This document shows, piece by piece, positions 1 to 12,974 of a stretch of 64,000 nucleotides of DNA. A program made the translations under genes and the position numbers. Position 1 is the first letter of the stretch; each line of letters starts with the position of its first letter. The DNA comes from Arbacia lixula (Eukaryota > Echinodermata > Echinoidea > Arbacioida > Arbaciidae): contig OZ022589.1 in assembly GCA_963669155.1 (NCBI GenBank), forward strand, positions 12,418,374-12,482,373, in the 5' to 3' direction. The notes below the pieces were generated by a model, which was not told where the DNA came from, did no database searches, and was given only the letters and a program-made list of their open reading frames with translations.

Positions 1-1298
1 ACCTTTTTTAGAATCCATCCAACTTTTCTGAAACTTACGCCAGTGTTCTCTTTTTATATTCATCATGTTCATGTGGCGTTTTTAAATGAACTTATTTTAA
101 GATTTGTTCTCGTTTTGTTGTTCATACATTTGAGGTATTTATTATCATTTATGTTGTTTACAAAAATATGAATAAACTTCATATCTAGACACATTCAAAT
201 AGGTCTGGGAATGTTTTGGGATTTGATTTAGTAAACAACACTTGAACGGTTAAATTATTTTAGTTTAAGAGATGTGATAGATTTGCTGCACTTTCGTCTG
301 CTTAAAGCTGTACTTATTTGTTTCTTTACTTTAACTTTATATCAAATTATAAGAACTCAGTCTCTCGTGCGCCAGAGGGATCAGATTTAATTCTTATTGC
401 TTAGTGGAAATGTACATTATCATTATTGGCAAAACTGGCAAAATTGGACGGGCCTAGGGGACCTTGAATCAGATAGTTAACTCACTTAGAAAATGCACTT
501 TTTCAGTAATTTAGTTTAGTGCAAAATCCTTACCTGGATTTGTCATGCATAAGTATGGAAACATGATTTATTGCAAACTCCAGGTTTTACAGACTACACA
601 CGTCGCGACATTAGGTATTGATTTAAACGCGAATCGGTGAATCGTCTGTATTAGGAGCGTGCTTCGATATTCGCTGGTCCGGTCTTGCTTGTATCATGTA
701 TCTCACAATAGGGACCAGCAAATGGTGCTTCTGCTACCCATGACTGACGACTTTCGCTGAAGTTTTAACACTTAAAATACGGCAGTGTTAAATAACGCAT
801 GTTAGTGTCGTCGTATATAGGAGAGTGTTAGATTAGCGCCCTAGTATTTGATTTAGCACACTTGATCTGCCTGGTGTCGGGATTAACACAATTGACGCGT
901 AACACGTTTATGAAGAAATTAGTCTTCCATGATTTTATCTCAAATCAAGGCGATTCAACAGTTGAGAAATCAAAAACCTACCGAATGTGTTATCAATTAT
1001 GAATGAGAAAGCTTCAATTCGCGGTCGTTGCTATACCTACGTTATATCATTAGAATGCCTGACTGTTTTGTGCATATCTTCAGTTTGTATTTGTAAACCG
1101 TAAGACGGTGTTTGATATAATTTAGAATTACCACAAAAAGAATGTAAAACCTTGAAGAACATATGAATATAAATCTATATATTTATGGAACTAAAAGTAC
1201 TATGATATTAAAAAGAAAGGCCAAATGAAAGCAACATATTTTGCATGAACCTCAGTTTTTGTTCTCGTGATAGTTTTGGTCTTTCAATAATTTGTATG

Positions 1299-1357
1299 GT
1301 AGAGAGAGAGGGGGGGGGAGACAGACAGAAAGAAAGAAAGAGAGACAGTCAGAGACA

Positions 1358-1400
<43 letters not shown>

Positions 1401-1540
1401 GGAGAGAGAGAAAGGCAGACAGAGAGAAAGAGAGACAGACAGATAGACAGGGGAAACAGAGAGAAGAAGAGAACGATGTAGGAGGTATGAAAAATTGAAG
1501 ATGTAAATGCAGCGAGGGAGAGGAGAGAGAAATTAAAATA
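1299..1540. repeat. (GA)n purine-rich microsatellite
   Basis: A purine-rich tract with an uninterrupted GA run near 1357-1396 and imperfect GA/GACA repeats around it. The matching tract in copy 2 (27930-28130) is much shorter in the pure GA part, so the array length differs between the copies. Reading frames through it are only Arg-Glu or Leu-Ser repeats and are not genes. Confidence 0.85.
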
Positions 1541-2057
1541 TGTAGAATAAAAAGATAGAGGAAGGAAAAGTGTCTGTAGAGTATTGAAGAATGATATAAA
1601 TGAGATGAAGAGATAGCACAATAAAGGGAGGGCATGTTCAGTATTTAGGAGATAACATTTAAAGGAATATTGCTCATGAGCTTCATATAATCAAGATAAA
1701 TGTGAACTGAAAGACATAAGACTTATGAAAGCCAAATCCGTGTGGCTACCACTTTCTAGTTCAGTGGGCTACCGTGGAAGGCGGAATTATTTTGTATGTA
1801 TAGCGCCATCATCGAATAATCATGAATATGCAGCTGTTCGGGAAAGGGTTTAGTGAACTTCGATCTCGATGATCGTGAATCGGAGAGACAAAGAAAGAGA
1901 CAGACTTCAAACTGCTTTCCTTAGCACAAGGACACATGAAGGAGGAGATGGAAGAGAAAGATTGGAGGGTGGAGACGTAGACAGTGAAAGAGACAAGCAG
2001 TGCATGAACAGAGTGAAGGAAGCTAGACAGATGTTGGAAGGCAGGGTAGTATAAAGA

Positions 2058-2163
2058 CGGATCCACATCAGATCCGACTTCCGACATTCCGACACGACAA
2101 ATGACTTTCCGACAATGGATCATGTGTCGTATGTCGGAATGTCGGATGTCAGATCCGGTGTCA
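2058..2163. repeat. Short foldback element, about 106 bp (copy 1)
   Basis: Two inverted arms of about 42 bp (2058-2100 and 2121-2163) built from repeated TCCGACAT-type words, with a short loop. The same structure sits at 28633-28737 in copy 2. It is a hairpin-forming inverted repeat; I see no coding content and no clear target-site duplication. Confidence 0.7.
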
Positions 2164-3239
2164 TTCTGCCCTCAGATAGCTGGTCATGGGTCACATAGTG
2201 GCTGTAAAAAGATCTTGTTGAAAAACATTACATGTTGTTTTACTATGATATACTCTGTGATAGATGTATGTGTGTTTGCGGTTCTGTAAATTCGTTTACG
2301 ACCATTGAAATGCATCCTGCTAATTATTTTATTCGTATTGTATTCAGAACAAAATATTTTTAGTGAATGAAGTTATGGGTGACACTTACAGATTGACATG
2401 AGAGGATTGAAATTGAATTATAGTTTTGAAAGGAAATGGTTTTGTAGAAGTTAATGGATATATCAACATTGGAGAAAGACGGTAAGAATTGGAATGAGGA
2501 AGAATGGGACGAAGGAAAAGAAGAGATATCATGAGTGGATAGGACAGTGAGAAAATGAATGAAAGATGGATGTATAGTTAGCTTGTAAGGGAAATAAATT
2601 GTTATATTTTAGTTGTGATAATGCTGCAGATCAATCACGTTACTAAGCAGCAATCAAATTAAACTTTTTTTCATTTTGGAATGGAATAGAGGGAATATAC
2701 GGCTGTAAAAATGCTTCGTCTTCAATTGAAGTCATTACGGCATTCCTTAGCTTTTGCATTGGAGCGCGCAATATTTTGGATTCTATGTACTTGTTACAAC
2801 AACAAAAAATCTGAATCGAGGAAAACGTTCTTCCCAGGGGACGAGATTGGAGTTTTGAACCCTCGGGGCAAATAATGAAGATTCTTTATCCAGGCTGGGG
2901 TGATTACACGGTATGAATTGCTCGGTTTCTCCAGCGGTGATTACTGCTACGATTTACTCTTTTTATCCACTTGTGTTTGCTGGTATGAATTGCTTGGTCT
3001 TTCCAGCGGTATTTACGGGTAAAAAAATGGTCGGCTTATGCCAATTACGGGGGATCCGCGTGGGCCTTTTTTATTATGATGGCACGGATCAACCCTATGG
3101 TGGGGTTGGTACATGTGTGATTAACGTATTTGCATTCAGAGGGGGACAATGTCTAGCCCAAAGTAATGCTCGTTATTGTCTGACTGAGGTGAGTACTGTG
3201 ATAAGTGTACAGTGAGGGTATGGTAAAGTGAAGAGGCAA

Positions 3240-3425
3240 CGGAAAGAGAAATAAAGAGAGTGGGATGAGGGGGAGTTGAGGAAAGGAAAGAGGGGTAGAG
3301 AGGGACGGAGGTGGAGAGAGAATGGAGGAGGAATGAATGGAGGATAGGGTAGGAAAAATAGAGAAAACAAGAGAGAAAGAGAGAGCGAGAGAGAGAGAGA
3401 GAGAGAGAGAGAGCAGGGGGGGGGG
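3240..3425. repeat. GA-rich purine tract ending in poly-G
   Basis: Purine-rich sequence with a pure GA run near 3389-3412 followed by a poly-G run. The homologous tract in copy 2 (29810-29970) lacks the poly-G run and is shorter. Confidence 0.8.
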
Positions 3426-3907
3426 TAACTTAAAGGCACATTGCAATGTTCTTTGTATAGTGCATGGAGTAGAATCTGCAGTATGAGCCTACAATATGTC
3501 TTGTACTGTAGCTGCTATATATTGACTCAGTTAGGGCGTGTGCAATAGCCTGCACTCAAGGAAATTGTCAAATCAGAGTCTCTGCTTGTAGACTAGAGAG
3601 AGGCGGAAGGAGAGAGTGGGTGATCGCGAAAGAGAGATCAAGATGGAGAAAGGAAAAAAGGAGAAGGGTGGTATGTATTGTATTTCAAATCAGAACACTA
3701 GTATGATTTTCATGAGTACAGCAATGAAAACGAGATATTCAGTTCTGAAGTCAAAATGTCATGACCTGCTGAAAACTCTCTTGTGTATTCCAATTGTTGA
3801 AAAGTACAAATTCTCGGATTTTATTCGTTCTTTTTTAGAGTTATAATTGCATTAGGTTAGACGGGACAACAATGGTGTCACCTGCTCATAGTACCAAGTT
3901 GCGTTGT

Positions 3908-3989
<82 letters not shown>

Positions 3990-4047
3990 TCTTTATCTCT
4001 CTCTTTATCTCCTCCCCCCTCTCTCTCTCTCTCTCTCTTTACCTCTC

Positions 4048-4090
<43 letters not shown>

Positions 4091-4115
4091 CTCAATCTCA
4101 ATCTCAATCTCAACC
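3908..4115. repeat. (CT)n microsatellite with CAATCT tail
   Basis: A long CT array interrupted by TTTATCT units and ending in several CAATCT units near 4087-4112. Copy 2 (30472-30680) has the same array with different interruptions and a single tail unit. Confidence 0.85.
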
Positions 4116-6876
4116 TCTACATATTTCAATAAACATATATATGCCTGTCTATCTATGTCTCGTTCTCTCTCTTGCTTACTCTTTCTGTCTCTTATTGTTC
4201 TCTTTCTGCTTTCCTTTCTTCGTGAGAAAATACATTTACGGAGATATCACAATAAGATGAACTCGTTATCGATTGCCGCCTATCTTTACAAATCAACATG
4301 CTCGACAACATAATAAAGTTCAAGTTATAGTATGAAAGAAAACGCATTATGGTCCACCTGACAAAGAATTCCCTCTAACCCGTTCACAAACATGACAAAC
4401 TGATCTGTACCGAACAAGGGAGGCCAATCCATCAGTACCTTTCGGGTGGACACACAACTAGCGCTAAAAAGAAAATCATCTCTGACAATTGCATAAATGT
4501 TGGTGTTGTCAAGTGTGCGCGGGAAAGCGTCATGAGAAATTCGACGTGCCCTTTGTAACTAGAGTCGTCTGCGTCAATCGTGATACCAGTATTCGTCCGA
4601 GGAGCTACCAACCTAGGAAAGCTATCTCCGTGGTTCATTGCATCATCTCGCAGCTGGAATTGTCTACTGCACTGAACACTTCTTCCACTTATTTTCGATG
4701 GATGCAGACCAGCTTGAGGTGGGAATAATATCACCGCCAAGAAATGATCATCATCGTTGATATCACCATGCGGGAATCCTGATTAACACGTGAGTTTGCT
4801 GAAGCGATCTTCCATTTCACTCTTTCTTATCATTTAACGTAACGATCGAGTATGTTTGCATTTAAAATATAATCTCCTTCTTTGTAGTAATGATGAGTAA
4901 TCGTCACCCCACTGGTCAGGTTTAATTCTCTCATTACCATTGGCTCAAAGATGTGTATAGTAAAGCCAATGGGGATTTCAAGGCATGGTAATGAAAGGTT
5001 TATGGGCTTAGTTAGAGGCAGGCAACCTCTACCAATATGATATAGGCCTATTTCAATTTTGTTTTTCATTTTCCTGAATTTACGATTTTTACCACAAAAT
5101 ATCATGTTGCTCTCGAAAAGAAATCTCAATGTATTTGATTTATTTAATTTCAAATTAATTCACTTTCCCAATCTGTTTCAGGTGAAACAATATTGTACAA
5201 TCCCAAACAGACTTTGAAGTAGAAAAAAGATACGTTTATTGTAATGGCCTTTTATTTGCAGCAATGCATACAGCGGTATCAGAAGGATACACATGTAGAC
5301 AAACATTTCGACACCGACAATACACTTAAAACAAAAGGCTAGTGGCAGATATTACTTGATCATATTACTTGATCCACATTCAAAATATAATATCCGTTGC
5401 ATTGATAACGACATACAGTACGTGATTCCAGTGTTGAATTCATCGCAGTTGTGATCGGTAACTTTGGCTACGTTATTTCTTGACGTTTTGTAGGTATGAT
5501 CTGTTCCTAATGACACCGAGTGAACCATGAAGTTTAAAGCAATAACATGGAGGGGGAGGGGCATTATTTATTTCAAGACGTTAACGTAAAGTTGTGAAAA
5601 TTAAGTTCCCAAGATTACAAGCATATCGAAACTACATGAAATGTGAACCATTGTTTACATTTGGTACCAGAGACACACACGTCTATCAATAAACACGCAC
5701 GACATTTCCGTCTTAAGTTTCTAAACATGGGCTGCATGTATCTCGGATTAAAAACAGTCATAACATTCGATGATTTATTCCATGCTTCTCACATTCCAGT
5801 AGGTGTTTTGAAGCCTCTTGGATTAGGAAAAAACCTTATTTTATGAGATCAGATTCAGGCCCTGGAATTCATATTCATACTTCCCGAAGTAAATCTGCAT
5901 GGGAAAGTTCTCGTAGTTGTCATGGTTGTGAGCGTTATTGTTCGATGGGATAGAAGTACTCTTAGTTTGCTTTTACATTGCAAATACCCCCGCGACTTTG
6001 GAGGAATACCCATACTTTTGAGAACTAACCTGCTACATGACTAAGTTATTGTTACTTGTACGAGGTGTTCACACTTTTGAAAAATAATCAAAAATAAATT
6101 ACAACTCAAATCAAGCCAATATTGACACGTCATAAATCAAAGGATATCAGAACACAATGACCATTGTGCATCACACCTGCTAATCCACTAGCAGTTGCCA
6201 TCACAGTGTCATTATCAATGAACGATGCTTGTGGCAGAAAAAAGGTTGTGGGTTGCATGATATGTGTGATGAACATTGACCATTTTTGTGTTCTGAATTA
6301 ATAGTGTGATACCCACAAATCTATACGCACCGATCTATAGATCTAAATTTGGGTCAAAAGTAAAAATCTCATTAAATATTTACAGGATTATTACAAAAAC
6401 AGTAATTGATAAAATGTCACAAAACCTTCTTCTAAAATTAAACAAAAATGGATGTTCCTTGACATTGTGTCAAATTCAGCTTGATTCGAGTTTTAACTTA
6501 GTTTTGATTATACTCCAAAATTGTCAAAAGTTTTTTTTAACGCCTGAAACTCTCGTTCCACACGTGGAAAATCACGGGTGTCTTAGATCGGGGTAAAGAA
6601 CCCGATGAGATGATATCAGCATGATCAGGTACCTTTTTCGGATCAGGTATGTGTGAAAGCGCGTAGTGTAAACGCGCCTAGAGTGAAAGCACCCAGTGTA
6701 AACAGGGCTGCCTGGGCATGCATGCCTGGAGCCCGGTTTGCATGTCTACCGCTCAGATTCTCCGACAGAATAAACAAATGATGGTTCATCTCAGTTTCTT
6801 ACGGTCCACAGTACAACCATGGAACCTGTAGGATCCATGGTACAAAAAACTTTTAGGCCTTACTCAGTTCGCTGAT

Positions 6877-7230
6877 CTTAAAGGGAGAGTTGCCCTTTTG
6901 CGAGTCAAAACAAAGTTGTGTGAAAACAACGGAAAATGGAAGAAAATACTGTGTAAGAACTTTCTTCAAATTATTAGAATTGGAACGGAATTATGCTGAT
7001 CGCTAGACTTGGAGAAGGTTCCAGTAGCCCCGAAACTGGAAGCCGTACCCAATTCGCTAGCTTAAAGGACAGGGTGGTCCGTTAGCAGGTCAAAACAAAG
7101 TTGTGTAAAAACGATGACAAATTGAGAAAAATAATTAGAAATTCCCTCATACTATTAAAACTGGAACGGAATTAAAACAATCGCTATATTTCGAGGAGGC
7201 TTATCTAGCCTAGAAATCAGAGACCGACGT
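6877..7230. repeat. Two tandem, diverged 'TTAAAGG' repeat units (copy 1)
   Basis: Units 6877-7060 and 7061-7230 both begin with CTTAAAGG. Both share words such as TCAAAACAAAGTTGTGT and TGGAACGGAATTA in the same order, and both end in a GC-richer segment. They resemble the left arm of the element at 63284. This looks like a half-element that was duplicated. Confidence 0.65.
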
Positions 7231-8409
7231 CCGCATCGGCAGTGCCTGTTATGACGCGAGCGATGCCCGCGGACCGACGCGTCGGGCACTGACATGGTAA
7301 ATATGGTATACGAATTGAGACTATGGTCGCTAATAAACGGGGTGTTTCAAATGTAAACAAGAAAGTTTTTTGCTACTACTGAATAGGATCGCAACACTTT
7401 GAGTGTGAGATGTTATGTATGATATGGTTTGGGTATATTTCTGATCTACGCGTAGTTTCATTGTACATAATCCATACTCCGTTGAATTTAATCTGGACAC
7501 ATCAACATTATTAGCTGGGCAAAGCATGGTTAAATAATATCGTGAGTGCTTTTTTTTTTTGCATTACTTTCACCTCTATTATACATGTTTTCTATCGGGC
7601 AACAGTGCTTCTGCATGACAAGCAGATGGAAGCCAATTCGTAAGTTAGACCTGCATGGGAAAAAGCATACCCGTTGTTGGTGACGTTCGTCTCCCATTAA
7701 CATGATAAAAAAGGAATGAGTGTTATTCTTCAAAACCTTGTTTTATTGGGTGAAGTCCAAGAAAGTTAGCAACCGAGAAATAACAGGACAAATCAAATGC
7801 ACTCGCGCATGAATAAAGCTCCTCTAAAACAATCGTGGCAACTACATACTTCTAAAAATAACGAGACGTCCATGAAAATGTCGTCTACCATAAGCCTTAG
7901 CTCATAAAAACACTTATTGCTCACACATTTCTAAGTTTTCAAGGCATTGCAGTCGGATACAAATAGACAATTAAAAACGCAATGAGTCGAATAATGCATG
8001 TTTGTTAAATTGCGCATCACCGTAGCAAGGAATGCCATTTTACCCTGTATCAAAAGCATGGAACGTGACAAATCCGTAAATACTAAAACATGGTTATTGT
8101 TCTGTACTGCGTCATGAAACCATTTCATTGTTCACTTCTCAATAGAGCTTAAGTGTTTGTCTCGTTGGATCTTCCCGCACTTTTATGTCTTTAATCTGTT
8201 TTGGTGAAACGCAGTTACTTGTGTCTGATGTCGTGCTGGTCCTTTTCCCGTGTGAATTGAACTGAGTACAGTTTCGATTTAAGTGGTCATTGTCACTCAT
8301 CCTATTGTGCACGATCATCTTATGAAAAATATTCCCAAACAATATTCTGTCAAAAGCCAACAAACCAACAACACAAGAACAACAACATGGAGAAGTAGAG
8401 CGAGTGGCA

Positions 8410-8432
8410 GGGGGGGGGGGGGGGGGGGGGGG
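8410..8432. repeat. Poly-G tract
   Basis: A run of more than 20 G. In copy 2 (35955-35967) the tract is short and interrupted by A and T. It is a length-variable homopolymer. Confidence 0.8.
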
Positions 8433-9079
8433 CTCGTTGACTTTGTTATTGTGAGGAATCCCTTACTTAAAATATTGGTTAGGAAGAAAACATACATATG
8501 TCATCCTTCATCAGTTTCCAATGGGCGATGCCAATTGACGATTACAGCAATTCCTGTGAGGTGGGGTGGGGCGGCTCGAAATACACCCTCCCCCCTCTCA
8601 ATAGGACAAGACTAGAGTCTGAGTTGTAAGTGGTGTCTTAATTGGGGACATGCACATTTTACATGTAGTAGCTTGTCCTTGCCGTTTCAGACTCATTGTT
8701 TCAGCCTGACTGACTGAATGACTGACTGGGATAGCACCTGCAAACTAACATCCGACTATCATGAACACATGCACACGCAGAGATGAAAGACAAGTAACGT
8801 GGTAATTTAACCATGTTAACAGTTTACTCGACTCACGTCATTATTGAGAGATACCTCGACTGTCAACTATACATACTTAGTAAACGCGATGCGATGTGAT
8901 GGTGTTTTTTGTGTGGGGGGGGGGGGGGAGGGGGGGGAGGCACCCTCCCTTCCAATTCCCTTTTAACCAAATTAAAGAAGAAAAACACACGTTCTAGTTG
9001 ATTGACACAATTCATGCATTCATACAATCGCATTCGATACAAGCTATTTTTATGTTGTAGTCGATGTGGAAAGTGGTGA

Positions 9080-9125
9080 GATAGAGAGAGGGGGGCAGAG
9101 TGAGGTATTGCTAGAGGGAGTGGGT

Positions 9126-9178
<53 letters not shown>

Positions 9179-9340
9179 ACCCGAAACTGAAGAGGTAGAA
9201 AATAACAGGACGGAGGGGAGGAGATGGGAAAATGAAAAAATAGGCGAAGAAGATAAAGAAAAAAAATCAGAAGACGGAGAAGAAACAGTACAAGAAGAGG
9301 AAAAAGAGGTGAAGGATGACAAAGCGAAAAAAAATATTTT
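9080..9340. repeat. Purine-rich tract with (GA)n core
   Basis: A pure GA array near 9133-9178 followed by an A/G-rich stretch. The open frame through it reads as Glu/Lys/Arg-rich sequence. In copy 2 (36690-36920) the equivalent protein changes frame, so coding is unlikely. Confidence 0.75.
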
Positions 9341-9858
9341 CCCACGATCATGATGACGAGAGCATAATGTCATCCAGTCATGTCTCATTCTAACCTTGCG
9401 AACATCATTTGAAAAAGTCAAATCAGATGCTTGGAAGAGCCAGGAAGTCAGTTGAGAGATAACAGGTGCAAGGATATCCAACGCGAATGTTTCCCACTCT
9501 TAAAGGTAACAAACATTTGTAACATTCACCGCACAACATTATAACTTGGTCTCCAAAGTAGATAAATAAATTTAGGCCTAAGGCCAAAATGAACTATGAA
9601 AGGTTTTGTTCGTAGCAACATTACTCATACATGGTAACACTGAATGTTGCGACAACCACTATAAAAGGCTCTGATCATACATGAACTCATTAATATGCAT
9701 TTACCTACTCGTGAATATTCAGCAATCAGCCAGCTGAGTTAGGGTTTGGGTTAGGGTTATTCATTAGTGGTAGTGATGTCATGAATGGAGGATGGGGCCT
9801 ATAAAGTGCTTACTGAAGGTTTGCTAGTAGAATGGATTAGCCGAAATTTAGCCTAACA

Positions 9859-10128
9859 TTGATTTGGATGTCCTATAAACCTGCTGCGATATGTCTATAC
9901 AGCAGCGGCCCCCTTGGCCATGCTGGCGTTTGTAACCATGGTAACGGAGTATCCGCAGATCTGGGGCAAACTCTATCCGCCTATAATTGGGTATCATGGT
10001 GGGACTCCAGGGACTGTTCGGATTCTATAGACGTGGTAGACACAAGAAGAGCTGTGCGCGCCAGATCCACCCAGCTGGACTCCCTAATGTCACAGATCAC
10101 TGGAGCTCAACGAATCATGATTCAATAA
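9859..10128 (+). other. Short open frame, function unknown (copy 1)
   Basis: An 89-codon frame with balanced amino-acid use, unlike its low-complexity neighbours. Its stop codon overlaps an AATAAA polyadenylation-like signal, followed by TTGATTTGATTTG. Copy 2 (37443-37718) has the same frame for about 58 codons, then a 1-bp length difference near the GACA/GACAA run changes the C-terminus. I recognise no domain. It could be a terminal exon or the 3' end of a retrotransposon with an ATTTG-type tail. Confidence 0.2.
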
Positions 10129-10596
10129 ATTGATTTGATTTGCTGGAAAAACATGCGCTGTTAGAGGTAAATCAGTAGGGGGCGACATTTCCTTGAGGAA
10201 AATAGTTTAATCAGAGCATGAATTGGGAGAGCTGAAAAGGAAGGGGGAAGGGGTGGGGGTGTAGGGCAGGATAACGAGAGGAAACGGGAGAGTGTTGTCA
10301 AATAATAATAATAACAAGAAATCATAATACGTGTACGTCTATTTATGAAATCTGAAACTTTACTGTGAAGTACGATTCAAAACAATGTAGCTCAGCCGGT
10401 TTTTTTTCCCAATACAAATGGAAGATTCTCCTATTCAACTACAATAACACAATTTATTTATCACAGTACTGTACAAATGGTGCGCCGGGTATATGATAAG
10501 GCAGATGATTTTTGCCCAGTACATGCATAATACGAGTGCCATTGTGATCGCTTTATGGGGCGTTGTCATGGTAGTGGAAATAAACATACACACATA

Positions 10597-10806
10597 CAGT
10601 TGAGGCCAGAATTTACATACGCCCAGGAAATTCAATAAAAAAGTTGACACTTGCCAAACATCATAAAATTTACTGTATCTTAAAGAATGTTTGTGCTATC
10701 ATGACGAATTTTATATCAAATAAATGAGTTTGTCATGCCCTCTTCATCACATTGCTTTTTCATCAGGAGCTGAAAAATATGTAGGCGTCATTTCTCCCCC
10801 CCCCCC

Positions 10807-10841
<35 letters not shown>

Positions 10842-11256
10842 CATATTTTAGACAAATTAAAAATAAAAACTTGACGAAAACATTTCATATTTGTGCTATT
10901 TACTTCTAAACACAAACACGTCGGATTAATCTTTTTCTTTTATTCAGTAGTGACATATTACGATAGAAATTGTAATATAAATCATAGATTTTACATTTAT
11001 ATATTTCTATGAAAATAGAGTACATTTGACACGAATATTGCTTTTTTTTTTCTTCAAAGAAAATTCCACCTGACATATAATTGAATCCCAACGGCATCCC
11101 ATTCATGTGAAAGAGCTCCATACGCTCTTTCATTTGATACCCAATTCGTCATGGTAGTATTTATATTCCTGAAGATATAGTAAATTTTACGATGTTTGGC
11201 AAGCGAACAAATTTCTCTGGATTCCATGGGGGTATGTAAACTTTTGGCCTCAACTG
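10597..11256. mobile_element. Tc1/mariner-like non-autonomous element (copy 1)
   Basis: The element begins CAGTTGAGGCCAGAA and ends with its inverted counterpart TTTTGGCCTCAACTG. TA dinucleotides lie on both sides (10595-10596 and 11257-11258), as expected for Tc1/mariner target sites. The ends resemble fish Tc1-type termini (CAGTTGAAG...GTTTACATAC). The arms continue as an inverted repeat for roughly 150-200 bp, for example TTGCCAAACAT near the left end against ATGTTTGGCAAG near the right end. The interior holds poly-C and poly-A runs and no transposase frame, so it needs an enzyme supplied elsewhere. Confidence 0.8.
10797..10838. repeat. Poly-C / poly-A tract
   Basis: A C run followed directly by about 30 A inside the Tc1-like element. 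Copy 2 lacks almost all of it. Confidence 0.8.
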
Positions 11257-12281
11257 TACATTGTTCTTTACCCTTTGTTTGTTTTTTTAAAGATGGTCCG
11301 TTTTTATGTGGGCTTGGTATGTATTACTTGCTTAGAAAAATGCACACAAGTCACTCTAAGAGTACAAGACATGGTAGACTTATTGCAGGTCAATAAAACA
11401 ACATTTTGTAAAATCCATGGAACATGGAAGAAGATAATGTATTTGAAGTTTCTTACCAATAAAAGAACTGGAAAACTGACTTTAAGCCAAATTAAAGCAA
11501 TCAGTAGATTTCGAAATGGTTCAGGGTGGGTCGTCCGAAACCTAAAGTCGAGAGAGCGGAGACTGGAGACTAGAGACCGCTCCACGTAACATGCGTTCAA
11601 TGGGAGTAATTCCCGCATCGGGACAATACGATTATGAACGTAAAGTTTGCTCGCTGCGGGTGAAATGTAAGCAAGAATAGTTTTTCAATTTTCTTGAAAA
11701 TGTTCGTGAAGCTATGACTGGACGTTTCAATGCACGTTATTGTTCGGGTATACATCTGGGACACCTTGTCTTGAATAACTTGTAACTGCGCCGTCCGGAG
11801 ATGAGGTTGCTTGGTGCATCGAGCTACTGGACTGAATGTGGTAGGGCCTCTACGGAGTGGAGGTTGCGCCATTTAATCATGATTGAATCAAGAATTCAAT
11901 TTCATGCTGGATCAAATACCTTGAGGCGCCAGTATGCGATGTGGATGTGATAAGGCACGGATCACGACATGAACTCCGGGAGAAAGTTCATGAGTTCGCG
12001 CATGGATCATGGCTCAGGAAAAAGTTAGATTTATGGTAGCTTTCATGGCGCTAGATCGATGATAGGCTTATGGTTCTGGCCAAATATGTACGCGTGATGC
12101 TTTTATATCATGTATACATGGTATGTGGTTGCCCGAATGGAAACTTTGGTGTGGCAACATCCCTCACGCACTTGGTTGTTTCGATGCCTGACATATTTCG
12201 TGATCAGAGTGCGATTCATTCACGGTTGGACAGTGTGTATACCTATAGAAAAGGGTTATTTGGCGACGCTGAGGAGTGATA

Positions 12282-12347
12282 CCCCCCCCCCCCGCCATCC
12301 CCTCCACCCCCCCACCCCCCCCCCCCCCCACACACACACACACACAT
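12282..12347. repeat. C-rich tract with (CA)n
   Basis: Poly-C runs followed by a short CA array. The copy 2 equivalent at 39745-39790 is shorter. Confidence 0.8.
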
Positions 12348-12774
12348 TCCCACGCGTCCTTACTTTGCTTTTGTTGTTGGTTGTTGTTTTTTTTTCCCTG
12401 ATACCTGCCTCATTATCCTTCAACATGTTTAACACTTGTAGTGTCTTTGATGCATGTAATTGCATACGCACTACGCACAATTTACGGCGAAACAATGATA
12501 CCCAGCACTGAAAGACTTTTAAGGGAATTACGTAAGATGATGAACTCGGTGGGTTATCAGAATAAAAATGAGTAATGATACGGCTCGCCGCTGTGCTTTT
12601 CTTTTATTTATTTTTCAAGAAACCGTTAGGTCGCCTGTAGCTTTGAGGTATTAAGACTGACTGACAAGTATTTTGCTTTCTTCTGTGTGAAGCATATAAG
12701 CACCCTTTAAAACTTACTGAGGCCCATCGACATTTTTAATAGCGAACGATCGATGTCTAGGAATAGGGAGAATA

Positions 12775-12974
12775 NNNNNNNNNNNNNNNNNNNNNNNNNN
12801 NNNNNNNNNNNNNNNNNNNNNNNNNNNNNNNNNNNNNNNNNNNNNNNNNNNNNNNNNNNNNNNNNNNNNNNNNNNNNNNNNNNNNNNNNNNNNNNNNNNN
12901 NNNNNNNNNNNNNNNNNNNNNNNNNNNNNNNNNNNNNNNNNNNNNNNNNNNNNNNNNNNNNNNNNNNNNNNNNN
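12775..12974. other. Assembly gap of 200 N
   Basis: Exactly 200 N. The left edge is the last base homologous to copy 2. The right edge falls inside the minus-strand zinc-finger gene. A round number suggests a placeholder rather than a measured distance. Confidence 0.99.

Larger units (their letters stand above)
1..12774. repeat. Large duplicated block, copy 1 (no recognised gene)
   Basis: This block is collinear and in the same orientation with 26609-40225. Long stretches match base for base: 7561-7620 equals 34274-34333, and 9361-9420 matches the stretch beginning near 36950 except for a 3 bp indel. It starts at the window edge, so its left end is unknown, and it stops at the N gap. Inside I see GA and CT microsatellites, a 106 bp foldback, two diverged 'TTAAAGG' units and a Tc1-like element. 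None of the open frames is conserved between the copies as a convincing protein. Stretches between the listed repeats (for example 1-1290, 4260-6870, 7240-8400 and 11600-12280) show nothing I can name. Confidence 0.9.

Noticed and set aside
1252..1635. Overlapping frames of 68-127 codons through the GA tract
   Set aside because: They are Ser/Leu or Arg/Glu repeats from a GA microsatellite, and the equivalent frames in copy 2 differ in length and frame.
2913..3215. Open frame of 100 codons in copy 1
   Set aside because: The copy 2 equivalent has indels that change the frame, there is no domain, and the sequence contains a short internal repeat (GTATGAATTGCT...CCAGCGGT twice) that explains the similarity within it.
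6306..6596. Open frame of 96 codons in copy 1
   Set aside because: AT-rich, no domain, and disrupted in copy 2 by a length change in an A run.
9066..9353. Acidic/basic Glu-Lys-Arg-rich 95-codon frame
   Set aside because: A purine-rich tract; the homologous region of copy 2 reads in a different frame, so there is no sign of protein-level constraint.
9738..9762. TTAGGG-like units suggesting an interstitial telomere
   Set aside because: Only two or three imperfect units, and they decay further in copy 2; too short to call telomeric.
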